Positions 1 through 6,908 of a DNA stretch of 64,000 bases are shown here, in pieces. This DNA is from Roseovarius sp. S88. GTDB lineage: Bacteria > Pseudomonadota > Alphaproteobacteria > Rhodobacterales > Rhodobacteraceae. A program made the position numbers and the translations under genes. Every line of letters begins with the position of its first letter. Position 1 is the first letter of the stretch. The stretch lies in contig NZ_CP146069.1 of assembly GCF_037023735.1 (NCBI RefSeq), positions 2,149,501 to 2,213,500 of the forward strand, in the 5' to 3' direction. Under the pieces are notes generated by a model that had not been told where the DNA came from, made no database searches, and saw only the letters and a list, made by a program, of their open reading frames with translations.

Positions 1-2
1 GC

Positions 3-896
3 CTCATCGGTTTTTCCGGTGAGGTGGGCCGCGAAGCCGCCCTTCTGGCCTATACCAACGCGCTTTTGCCGCATTACGGCGAGGACTGGTGGATGATGTC
101 GATGCATGCCCTCTCGCTCTGCGAAACCGGACAGACCGATGCGTCCATCATGCTCATGGAAAAGTCCCTTGCGATTGAGCCGCGCAACGCAAACGGGTCG
201 CATTTCAAAGCGCATGCGCAATACGAGGCAGGCGAAACTGCTGCGGGCCGGGCTTATCTGGCGAAATGGATGCCGGATTATGATGATCGGTCTGTTCTGC
301 ACAGCCACCTCAGTTGGCATCAAGCACTTTGGGCGCTGGCCGATGGCGATGAAAAGGCGCTCTGGTCCGTTGTGGACAGCGCCGTCGCGCCAGGTGGGGC
401 CAAGGGTTTGCCAATCAACGTGCTAACAGACACAGCAGCGATCTATCACCGTGCTGATCTGGCTGGCTTACCTGTAGCACCAGAGCGTTGGAGCGCTTTG
501 AGCGACTACGCCGCGCAATTCTTTCCCGAAACTGGCCAGAGCTTTGCCGATCTGCACGCCGCGCTCAGCCACGCCATGGCCGGTGAAGGCGAGCGGCTTG
601 CCTATATCGCAGAGACTGCCAAAGGGTTCGCCGGAGATCTGGTGCGGCCGATTGCGCGTGCGTTCAAAGCGATTGCGCATGAAAACTGGCCTGACGCTCT
701 GGATGACCTTACACCTGTGATGGCCACGCATGAGCGCCTGGGCGGTAGCCGCGCACAGCGGGATTTGCTGGAACTCACCTATGTGAATGTCCTCATGCGC
801 CTTAATCGCATTGATGAGGCCAAACGCACGCTTGCTCTGCGCCGCCCGGAACTGGCAAAATCCCCGCCACTGGCCATACTGCAAAGCGCAGCATAA
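3..896 (+). CDS. TTC38-like tetratricopeptide repeat protein, 5' truncated by the window edge
   Basis: The reading frame is open to the left edge, so the true start lies upstream; a GTG at 24 is only the first possible start inside the window. The 290 or more visible residues are alanine-rich helical repeats with TPR-like spacing. Recognisable TTC38-type segments include HSHLSWHQALW near residue 95, the GLPINVLTDTAAIYHRA region and GGSRAQRD near residue 240. TTC38-like bacterial proteins have no settled enzymatic role; TPR folds usually mediate protein-protein contacts. No signal peptide or membrane segment is visible in this portion. The gene reads towards the ureohydrolase gene 32 bp downstream and may be cotranscribed with it. 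The family call is moderately firm and the role is unknown. Confidence 0.75.
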   Translation, partial: LIGFSGEVGREAALLAYTNALLPHYGEDWWMMSMHALSLCETGQTDASIMLMEKSLAIEPRNANGSHFKAHAQYEAGETAAGRAYLAKWMPDYDDRSVLHSHLSWHQALWALADGDEKALWSVVDSAVAPGGAKGLPINVLTDTAAIYHRADLAGLPVAPERWSALSDYAAQFFPETGQSFADLHAALSHAMAGEGERLAYIAETAKGFAGDLVRPIARAFKAIAHENWPDALDDLTPVMATHERLGGSRAQRDLLELTYVNVLMRLNRIDEAKRTLALRRPELAKSPPLAILQSAA

Positions 897-928
897 GCTA
901 AACCGGCAAACAGCCCAGGAGGCCCCTT

Positions 929-1873
929 ATGACCAAGCTCGTCGCCAAGCCAGACAGCGTTCCCAATACGTTTCTTGGCTTCCCATTCGCCGATGACCTT
1001 GAGACCCTCGACGCGGATATCGCGATCCTTGGCATCCCATATGGCAAACCTTATGGTCCCGACGAGCTCGCCAATGATCAAAGCCGCGCCCCGGATGCGC
1101 TCCGGCAAGCGACGCTGCGGCCCGACTATATGCTCAATAGCTACAATTTTGATTTCGGAGGCACCCTTCTGGGCGATACCGGGGCCAAGGTGGTCGACTG
1201 CGGCAATGTCATCGCCGACATGTCCGACCCCGGCGCACATTACCGCAACGCAGAAGCCGCCACACGTCAGATTCTCAACGCCGACACATCGCTTATTTCC
1301 ATCGGCGGCGATCACGGCATCCCGATCCCGGTGCTACGCGCACTTGAGGCCATCGGAGAAAAGATCACACTGGTGCAAGTCGATGCCCATATAGACTGGC
1401 GCGATGATGTGAATGGCGAGCGTGAGGGATATTCCAGCCCGATCCGCCGTGCCTCTGAAATGAGCTGGATTGGCGACATCATCCAGATCGGAATACGCGG
1501 CATCGGCAGCGCGCGGCCCGAAGAAGTCGAGATCGCCCGCGCCTATGGGGCGGACATCATCACCGCCTATGAGATGCATGACATTGGCATGCAGGCCGTG
1601 CTGGACCGTATCCCCGATGGTGGGCCTTACTACCTCACCGTAGATGCAGATGGACTTGACCCCACAATCATGCCTGGCGTGATGTATCAGGCCCCCGGTG
1701 GCCTGAGCTGGGTGCAGATGCATAAATTGCTGCACGGGCTCTTTGCCAAGGGGCGTATGGTGGGCATGGATATCGTCGAGATTGCCCCCAGCCATGACGT
1801 GGGCAACACCACACTTGTGCACGCTGAAAGGCTGATTTGTAACTTCATCGGTGCCGCGGCACGAGCAAGGTGA
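929..1873 (+). CDS. speB: Agmatinase/ureohydrolase family protein (arginase superfamily)
   Basis: A 314-residue ureohydrolase of normal agmatinase length. The two-manganese site is complete: GGDHG (His129), DAHIDW (Asp152, His154, Asp156) and DADGLDP (Asp239, Asp241, Asp244). By family knowledge these enzymes hydrolyse a guanidino compound to urea plus an amine; agmatine to putrescine is the default. Guanidinobutyrate or guanidinopropionate are real alternatives because substrate loops cannot be judged by eye. A strong CAGGAGG ribosome site ends 6 nt before the ATG. A second superfamily member, an arginase, lies at 37826-38752, so the two probably have different substrates. The ilv regulatory region begins about 65 bp after the stop. 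Confidence 0.85.
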   Translation: MTKLVAKPDSVPNTFLGFPFADDLETLDADIAILGIPYGKPYGPDELANDQSRAPDALRQATLRPDYMLNSYNFDFGGTLLGDTGAKVVDCGNVIADMSDPGAHYRNAEAATRQILNADTSLISIGGDHGIPIPVLRALEAIGEKITLVQVDAHIDWRDDVNGEREGYSSPIRRASEMSWIGDIIQIGIRGIGSARPEEVEIARAYGADIITAYEMHDIGMQAVLDRIPDGGPYYLTVDADGLDPTIMPGVMYQAPGGLSWVQMHKLLHGLFAKGRMVGMDIVEIAPSHDVGNTTLVHAERLICNFIGAAARAR

Positions 1874-1938
1874 AAACCGCTCAACGCAACATTCGTAAAG
1901 AAATATGCTGCACCGCGACATTTTTTTCACAAATCCTG

Positions 1939-1967
1939 TTGACGCCCTCGCACCCCCAACCTAGTGT
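1939..1967 (+). promoter_or_regulatory. Putative sigma-70 promoter of the ilv operon
   Basis: TTGACG at 1939-1944 and TAGTGT at 1962-1967 are separated by 17 bp. A start near 1974 would give a leader of about 165 nt before the acetolactate synthase gene, enough to carry the leader peptide and attenuator seen just downstream. The -10 element is a weak match, so this is a motif-based prediction. Confidence 0.55.
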
Positions 1968-1997
1968 CCCCGAACGCGTATAAAGGAGTCGGCCAAA

Positions 1998-2045
1998 ATG
2001 GCGGAACTAGTCGTAATTGTAGGCAAATGGCGCATGGGCCGGTAA
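1998..2045 (+). CDS. ilv leader peptide (15 residues)
   Basis: A short open frame, ATG to TAA, encodes MAELVVIVGKWRMGR. It is preceded by AAAGGAG at 1982-1988. Codons 4-8 are Leu-Val-Val-Ile-Val, exactly the three branched-chain amino acids whose synthesis the downstream enzyme starts, and they include the low-usage codons CTA and GTA. The frame ends just upstream of mutually exclusive RNA stems and an intrinsic terminator. This is the classical arrangement of ribosome-mediated transcription attenuation, known for ilv operons in several proteobacteria. Stalling at 2007-2021 would leave 2029-2038 free to form the antiterminator. Translation to the stop at 2043 would cover that strand and allow termination. 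Confidence 0.85.
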   Translation: MAELVVIVGKWRMGR

Positions 2046-2098
2046 CGGATACCATAATGGTCCCCCATGCGCCCTCGGAAAAACCCGAGGGCTTTTTT
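2029..2098 (+). terminator. ilv attenuator: antiterminator stem and intrinsic terminator
   Basis: Terminator: GCCCTCGG (2071-2078) pairs perfectly with CCGAGGGC (2085-2092) around a 6-nt loop, followed by six T (2093-2098). Antiterminator: GGCGCATGGG (2029-2038) pairs perfectly over 10 bp with CCCATGCGCC (2064-2073). This captures the first three bases of the terminator's 5' arm and so opens the base of the terminator next to the T run. A small hairpin, ACCAT/ATGGT (2051-2061), sits inside the antiterminator loop. The stems are read directly from sequence; the switching behaviour is inferred from the leader peptide. Confidence 0.85.
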
Positions 2099-2140
2099 GT
2101 GCGTAAGACAAATGAATGATGTCATGAACGGAGAGAACAG

Positions 2141-3898
2141 ATGGCACGTCAGATGACCGGAGCGAAAATGGTGGTTCAAGCCCTGAAGGATCAGGGTGTG
2201 GACGTCGTATTCGGATATCCCGGGGGTGCCGTGCTACCGATTTATGACGAGGTTTTTCAGCAGAATGATATTCGCCACATCCTTGTGCGTCATGAACAGG
2301 GAGCTGTGCATGCCGCCGAAGGCTATGCGCGCTCAACGGGCAAGCCCGGTGTTGTTCTTGTGACATCTGGCCCCGGCGCGACCAACGCGGTCACGGGCAT
2401 CACCGATGCGCTGATGGATTCCATTCCGATTGTGGTTCTCACGGGTCAGGTCCCGACCTTCATGATCGGCTCGGACGCGTTTCAGGAGGCCGATACCGTT
2501 GGCATCACCCGCCCCTGCACCAAGCATAACTGGCTTGTGAAGGAGACCGAGCGCCTGTCGCAAACCATTCATGAGGCCTTTCACGTGGCCACCTCGGGGC
2601 GTCCGGGGCCGGTTTTGGTGGACATTCCCAAGGATGTGCAATTTGCCTCTGCCACCTACACACCGCCGGAGAAGACGAAGGTATCGCATTACCAACCACA
2701 GATGGAAGGCGACATCGAGACCATCGCAGAACTGGTAGAGGCGCTCGAAACGGCCAAGCGGCCGATCTTCTACACGGGCGGCGGGGTGATCAATTCCGGA
2801 GACGAGGCCACCAAGCTGTTGCGCAATCTGGTCGACGCCACTGGCATTCCGATCACCTCGACCCTGATGGGTCTGGGTTGTTATCCGGCGTCGGGCAAAA
2901 ACTGGATCGGAATGCTGGGCATGCACGGCCTTTATGAGGCCAACATGGCCATGCATGATTGCGATTTGTTGATCAATATCGGCGCCCGCTTTGATGACCG
3001 GATCACCGGGCGGCTCGATGCATTCAGCCCCGGATCGCAACGCGCCCATATTGATATTGATCCCTCGTCGATCAACAAGGTCATCCGCACCGATTTCCCC
3101 ATTGTGGGCGACGTCGCCACCGTGCTGAAACAGCTCACGGATGTCTGGACAGAGCGCGGTCGTCAGGTAAATCGCGAAGCCATTGACAAATGGTGGAAGC
3201 AGATCAACGACTGGAAAAAGATCAACTGTCTGGCCTTCACGCAAGCGGGCAAGACGATCAAGCCGCAATATGCGCTGGATCGGCTTGAGGCGCTGACCAA
3301 GGACCATGACCGGTATATCTGTACCGAAGTGGGCCAGCATCAGATGTGGGCGGCACAGTATCTTGGCTTTGAAGATCCAAACCGCTGGATGACATCCGGG
3401 GGCTTGGGCACGATGGGTTACGGCTTCCCCGCCTCAATCGGCGTGCAAATCGCCCATCCCGACGCGCTTGTGATCAATGTGGCGGGCGAGGCTTCTTGGC
3501 TGATGAACATGCAGGAAATGGGCACCGCGGTGCAGTACCGCCTGCCCGTTAAGCAATTCATCCTCAACAACGAACGGCTTGGCATGGTGCGGCAATGGCA
3601 GGAACTCTTGCATGGCGAGCGCTATTCGCACAGCTGGTCAGATGCCCTGCCCGATTTCGTCAAACTGGCTGAGGCGTTTGGCGCCAAGGGGATAATCTGC
3701 AACGACCCCGCCGATCTTGATGATGCGATCATGGAGATGATCAATCACGATGGGCCCGTGATCTTTGATTGTCTGGTGGAAAAGCACGAAAACTGCTTCC
3801 CGATGATCCCTTCGGGCAAAGCGCATAACGAAATGCTTCTGGGCGAAAACGCCTCAACCAAAGACGCTATTGATGCAGGCGGCGCGGTGCTGGTTTAA
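2141..3898 (+). CDS. ilvB: Acetolactate synthase large subunit
   Basis: The 585-residue catalytic subunit of acetohydroxyacid synthase condenses pyruvate with pyruvate or 2-ketobutyrate, the first step of Val/Leu/Ile synthesis, using thiamine diphosphate and FAD. Visible are the N-terminal TPP domain with GYPGGAVLPIYD and catalytic Glu52 in RHEQG, the central FAD domain, and the C-terminal TPP domain. In the C-terminal motif, usually GDGS or GDAS followed about 27 residues later by NN, this protein has G-E450-A-S-W and N476-N477. The metal-binding Asp position is therefore Glu. Start ATG 2141 has a GGAGAGAACAG leader. The gene lies downstream of an attenuator. Its partner subunit is at 4816-5376, with a methyltransferase gene between them. 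Confidence 0.96.
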   Translation: MARQMTGAKMVVQALKDQGVDVVFGYPGGAVLPIYDEVFQQNDIRHILVRHEQGAVHAAEGYARSTGKPGVVLVTSGPGATNAVTGITDALMDSIPIVVLTGQVPTFMIGSDAFQEADTVGITRPCTKHNWLVKETERLSQTIHEAFHVATSGRPGPVLVDIPKDVQFASATYTPPEKTKVSHYQPQMEGDIETIAELVEALETAKRPIFYTGGGVINSGDEATKLLRNLVDATGIPITSTLMGLGCYPASGKNWIGMLGMHGLYEANMAMHDCDLLINIGARFDDRITGRLDAFSPGSQRAHIDIDPSSINKVIRTDFPIVGDVATVLKQLTDVWTERGRQVNREAIDKWWKQINDWKKINCLAFTQAGKTIKPQYALDRLEALTKDHDRYICTEVGQHQMWAAQYLGFEDPNRWMTSGGLGTMGYGFPASIGVQIAHPDALVINVAGEASWLMNMQEMGTAVQYRLPVKQFILNNERLGMVRQWQELLHGERYSHSWSDALPDFVKLAEAFGAKGIICNDPADLDDAIMEMINHDGPVIFDCLVEKHENCFPMIPSGKAHNEMLLGENASTKDAIDAGGAVLV

Positions 3899-3908
3899 CC
3901 AGCACCGC
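3884..3908 (+). promoter_or_regulatory. Perfect 10-bp hairpin spanning the ilvB stop codon
   Basis: GCGGTGCTGG (3884-3893) and CCAGCACCGC (3899-3908) are perfect complements around a TTTAA loop that contains the TAA stop. No T run follows, so it does not look like an efficient intrinsic terminator. It may block 3' exonuclease decay or RNA processing between the ilvB and methyltransferase cistrons. The pairing is certain; the function is inferred. Confidence 0.6.
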
Positions 3909-3928
3909 CTGTCCAAGGGAGCCTGACA

Positions 3929-4828
3929 TTGAAGAAAATCCTTCACAAGATTTCGGGACGAAAATGGAAGCCGCCCAAGCCGAACCGGCGGTGGCAGGAC
4001 AACCCGCAATTCGTGGCGCATTTTGACACTCAAATGTGCCCTGATTTCGAAACTGGCTACACCGGTGCAATTCGAAAAGCGTCGGGCGGTAAAACCCTCT
4101 CGCGAGCCATCTCTGTGGGTGCTGGCACAGGTGTATACGAGCGCGATTTGGTCAAGGCGGGGCTGGTCGAACACTTTGATCTGTTCGAAGTGTCCGCTGA
4201 TCGCGTGGAACAATCGCAGAAGAATGCAGCTGACGCCGGAATGAGTAAAAACTTTTCAGCGCATTTGGCCGATGCGCTCGAACAAGACTTTGATGGAGAG
4301 TATGACCTGGTGTTCTGGCGCAGCGCTTTGCATCACATGTTCGATGTGGACAAAGCGGTTGAATGGTCCGTGCGTGCGCTAAAACCTGGCGGACATCTGG
4401 TTGTGTCCGAGTACATTGGACCAACGCGACTGCAATGGCTTCCGATTGAAACCAATACAGCGCGTCAGTTTCTTAAAGAAAACCACCACATTGTGGGCGT
4501 CGCACCCAAACGCGTGCGCCGTCGCTCACCATTCCGAAGATTCAAGCAATTTCTGCGCGACCCGTCCGAAGCCCCACAGTCCAATCTGATACCTGCCGCA
4601 TACGAGAAGCATACCGGCCAAAAGATGACAGTTTTAGGCGGCTCTGTGATTCATCTCTGCGGTGGCTTCATGACTGGTTTGGAGGAAAAAGACCCAAGCC
4701 TTCATGACCGGGTTATAGCGCTGGACGAATCTTTGCGCGACCGGGGAATTTATCATTTTGGCTTTGGTCTTTGGACCAAACCTGAACAAGCGAGACACGC
4801 ATCGGAGGCATCATCATGTCAGCCCTAA
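3929..4828 (+). CDS. Class I SAM-dependent methyltransferase between ilvB and ilvN
   Basis: A 299-residue protein with a Rossmann SAM-binding motif (ISVGAGTG near residue 54, then an acidic FEVS about 20 residues later) and a mid-domain FWRSALHHM followed by LKPGGHLVVSEYIG. These are typical of Methyltransf_11/12-type class I enzymes. The basic N-terminus (KKILHKISGRKWKPPKP) is not a signal peptide. The start is TTG at 3929 behind AAGGGAG; no better ATG exists. The substrate is unknown; the N-terminal region resembles methyltransferase domains found near surface-polysaccharide genes, but that is weak. The 3' end overlaps the start of ilvN by 13 bp, so it is cotranscribed and likely translationally coupled to ilvN. 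Base composition appears somewhat less GC-rich than ilvB, which could reflect later insertion into the operon. Confidence 0.8.
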   Translation: MKKILHKISGRKWKPPKPNRRWQDNPQFVAHFDTQMCPDFETGYTGAIRKASGGKTLSRAISVGAGTGVYERDLVKAGLVEHFDLFEVSADRVEQSQKNAADAGMSKNFSAHLADALEQDFDGEYDLVFWRSALHHMFDVDKAVEWSVRALKPGGHLVVSEYIGPTRLQWLPIETNTARQFLKENHHIVGVAPKRVRRRSPFRRFKQFLRDPSEAPQSNLIPAAYEKHTGQKMTVLGGSVIHLCGGFMTGLEEKDPSLHDRVIALDESLRDRGIYHFGFGLWTKPEQARHASEASSCQP

Positions 4829-5376
4829 AAATAAAAAAAGGCGCAACCAGCCATTCGGCCTATAACCTGCGCCCCACGTTTTCGGACATGGCCGAGCGGC
4901 ATACTCTGGCTGTCATCGTTGACAACGAACCCGGCGTCCTTGCACGCGTCATTGGGTTGTTTTCGGGGCGTGGATACAACATTGACAGCCTGACCGTGGC
5001 CGAGGTTGACCACGAAGGCCATCAGTCGCGCATCACAATCGTGACCACAGGTACACCGCAAATCATCGAACAAATCAAAGCACAGCTCGGCCGCATTGTC
5101 GTTGTACATCAGGTCAATGACCTAACAGTAGAAGGCCCCTCGGTAGAACGTGAATTGGCATTGCTGCGGGTGACAGGCGAAGGCGAGAAACGCGTCGAAG
5201 CCCTGCGGCTTGCAGATATCTTCCGTGCAAATGTGGTCGACAGCACGCTTGACAGTTTTGTCTTTGAAATCACCGGTGCGCCGGAAAAGGTTGACGCCTT
5301 TTCCGACTTGATGCGCCCATTGGGGTTACAGGAAATTGCGCGCACCGGTGTGGCCGCCCTCTTGCGTGGGGATTAG
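4816..5376 (+). CDS. ilvN: Acetolactate synthase small (regulatory) subunit
   Basis: A 186-residue regulatory subunit of acetohydroxyacid synthase. The ACT domain is at residues about 29-105 (HTLAVIVDNEPGVLARVIGLF, then GYNIDSL), followed by the C-terminal ALS_ss_C domain ending RTGVAALLRG. By family knowledge it binds valine for feedback inhibition and stimulates the IlvB subunit. The N-terminus carries about 28 extra residues before the ACT domain (MSALKIKKG...), a common extension in Alphaproteobacteria. The ATG lies inside the 3' end of the methyltransferase gene, behind CGGAGGCATC. The stop is only 13 bp from the end of the convergent gene at 5390, leaving no room for a separate terminator. 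Confidence 0.95.
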   Translation: MSALKIKKGATSHSAYNLRPTFSDMAERHTLAVIVDNEPGVLARVIGLFSGRGYNIDSLTVAEVDHEGHQSRITIVTTGTPQIIEQIKAQLGRIVVVHQVNDLTVEGPSVERELALLRVTGEGEKRVEALRLADIFRANVVDSTLDSFVFEITGAPEKVDAFSDLMRPLGLQEIARTGVAALLRGD

Positions 5377-5389
5377 GTGCAAGCGACCC

Positions 5390-5764
5390 TTATGACCCAG
5401 GCAAAGCAGACTTCTTTGAAGCCGTTTCCGACTTGGCCATGGGCTGAGGCCGACCAAATGGTATGACGTTACTCTCTGGGCCACGCGCCTGTTGCATTGC
5501 CTCAGGTAAGAAATTCTCCCCAACTTCCAGCAAGGTATCTGCCAGTTGTGGGTATTCGTCCGACGATACCAGCTCAACATCCTTGGCTAGCCGGAAATCG
5601 CGCGTTTCTTCCAACTCTAGTTTGACAAGATCTCCTGCCTCAATCGCCTCTAAAGTGTCAGGCCGGTCCGATTGACCGTTGAAAAACGCAAGTTTTCCGT
5701 GGTCTTCACACCAGATCAACGCCCTGTCACACTTTGAATCGCTCCATAATACTACGCCGTACAT
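5390..5764 (-). CDS. Conserved hypothetical protein, 124 residues
   Basis: A small, acidic, soluble protein with no signal peptide or membrane segment. The first 70 residues look like a compact beta-rich fold (GVVLWSDSKCDRALIWCEDHG, then a GDLVKLELEE segment reminiscent of small nucleic-acid-binding barrels). The C-terminal third is low-complexity and Ser/Pro/Lys-rich. I do not recognise a named domain, although the opening resembles Roseobacter-group proteins annotated only as hypothetical. It is convergent with ilvN and divergent from the regulator at 6022, sharing with it the region that contains the palindrome at 5872-5899. Confidence 0.65.
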   Translation of the reverse strand: MYGVVLWSDSKCDRALIWCEDHGKLAFFNGQSDRPDTLEAIEAGDLVKLELEETRDFRLAKDVELVSSDEYPQLADTLLEVGENFLPEAMQQARGPESNVIPFGRPQPMAKSETASKKSALPGS

Positions 5765-5871
5765 GTCGTCCCCATTTCCGCAACCCTATGCCAGTAAAGA
5801 TAGTGGGCAGACGTGCTCCGTACAGCTATTAATATGGGGGTATTTTCCGGGAATTTGTGTCAACTTTTCTC

Positions 5872-5899
5872 AATAGTGACGCTATTTGGCGTCACTATT
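5872..5899. promoter_or_regulatory. 28-bp perfect palindrome, candidate regulator operator
   Basis: AATAGTGACGC (5872-5882) and GCGTCACTATT (5889-5899) are perfect 11-bp inverted repeats around TATTTG. The site lies in the region between the minus-strand gene ending its upstream side at 5764 and the HTH regulator starting at 6022. That position suits an operator for autoregulation or control of both divergent genes. There is no following T run, so a terminator is unlikely. Confidence 0.7.
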
Positions 5900-6021
5900 T
5901 TGGGATATTCATGTTTTTTCCCAAATCTCCACAAACCGCGCTATGTTATGAGTCACATTCTTTTTCACCAGTATGGTATGCGCCGTTGTTCGACAAAGCC
6001 GACACGAAAAAACATCGGGAA

Positions 6022-6810
6022 ATGCGAAACCCCGCCGCCATCAGGGCTGTGTTTGGCGCAAACCTCAAAACCCTGAGCGCAGATTATCCTTCTGTGGCGG
6101 GTCTGTGCCGCGATTTGGGAATCAACCGCACGCAATACAACCGATACTTGTCTGGAGAAAGCTTTCCAAGACCCGACGTGCTTGATCAGATCTGCACGTT
6201 CTTTGGCGTGGATGCACGGATATTGCTGGATCCTATCGAAGACCTGGATCCTGTGTCATCGGACCTATTGAACCAGAAGTTTTTGGAAGGCTACTTCGGT
6301 GGAGACGCCACAAAGGTGTCCCATACGCTGTTTCCAAGTGGTTTTTTCATGTTTGTCCGCCGTAGCTTTATTGACGATACGCAATTCACCACCGGTCTGG
6401 TTCATGTCACCCGCCGTAACAACTATACGTTCCTGCGGGGATTTGAGCCGCGCAGCGCGATGCGCAGCCAAGGGCTGTCTACGGCCTCGTCCAACCGTGA
6501 GTATCGCGGTCTCGTCCTGCGCCAGGAAGAAGGTGTCATGGCCGTGGTGACACACCGCAATTCTCTGGCTTGTTCCTTCAACTTTCTGACTCCAGAGACG
6601 TCGTTTCAATCCAACATCTGGGAAGGGTATGCCACCAGAACGGTGCGCGAAAAACTCACCGGCCGCAGGGCTGCGCGCATGGTTTATGAATATCTCGGCG
6701 AAAACACCAACGCGGTTTTGGCAGCAGCGCGCCAATCTGGCCTGGTCTCCAAAGACCAGGTTGCCCCGTTCCACCTGCGATTGCTGCGGTTAAGCGAAGA
6801 ATTTCGCTGA
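6022..6810 (+). CDS. XRE-type helix-turn-helix transcriptional regulator with C-terminal putative sensor domain
   Basis: Starting at ATG 6022 gives 262 residues. The first about 70 residues form a Cro/XRE-type HTH: NLKTLS...SVAGLCRDLGINRTQYNRYLSGESFPRPDVLDQICTFFGV. The next about 180 residues form an unrecognised domain, probably ligand- or partner-sensing. The frame is open back to a GTG at 5857, but that extension reads like non-coding DNA and contains the palindrome at 5872-5899, so I reject it. No strong ribosome site precedes 6022. The gene sits 98 bp upstream of, and in the same direction as, the Rieske oxygenase gene, which it may control; that link is inference. Confidence 0.8.
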   Translation: MRNPAAIRAVFGANLKTLSADYPSVAGLCRDLGINRTQYNRYLSGESFPRPDVLDQICTFFGVDARILLDPIEDLDPVSSDLLNQKFLEGYFGGDATKVSHTLFPSGFFMFVRRSFIDDTQFTTGLVHVTRRNNYTFLRGFEPRSAMRSQGLSTASSNREYRGLVLRQEEGVMAVVTHRNSLACSFNFLTPETSFQSNIWEGYATRTVREKLTGRRAARMVYEYLGENTNAVLAAARQSGLVSKDQVAPFHLRLLRLSEEFR

Positions 6811-6908
6811 TGCTTGTCGCATCCGGACAACCTATGTCGTGAAAAGTGGGGATTTGTCCTGATTTTTTGGCAGGGTTGTTGTGTTCCACTGCAACTCTGA
6901 GGCTGCCC

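Noticed and set aside
5857..6021. Upstream extension of the XRE regulator from GTG 5857
   Set aside because: It would encode an unlikely aromatic-rich leader over the palindrome; the ATG at 6022 gives the normal family N-terminus.
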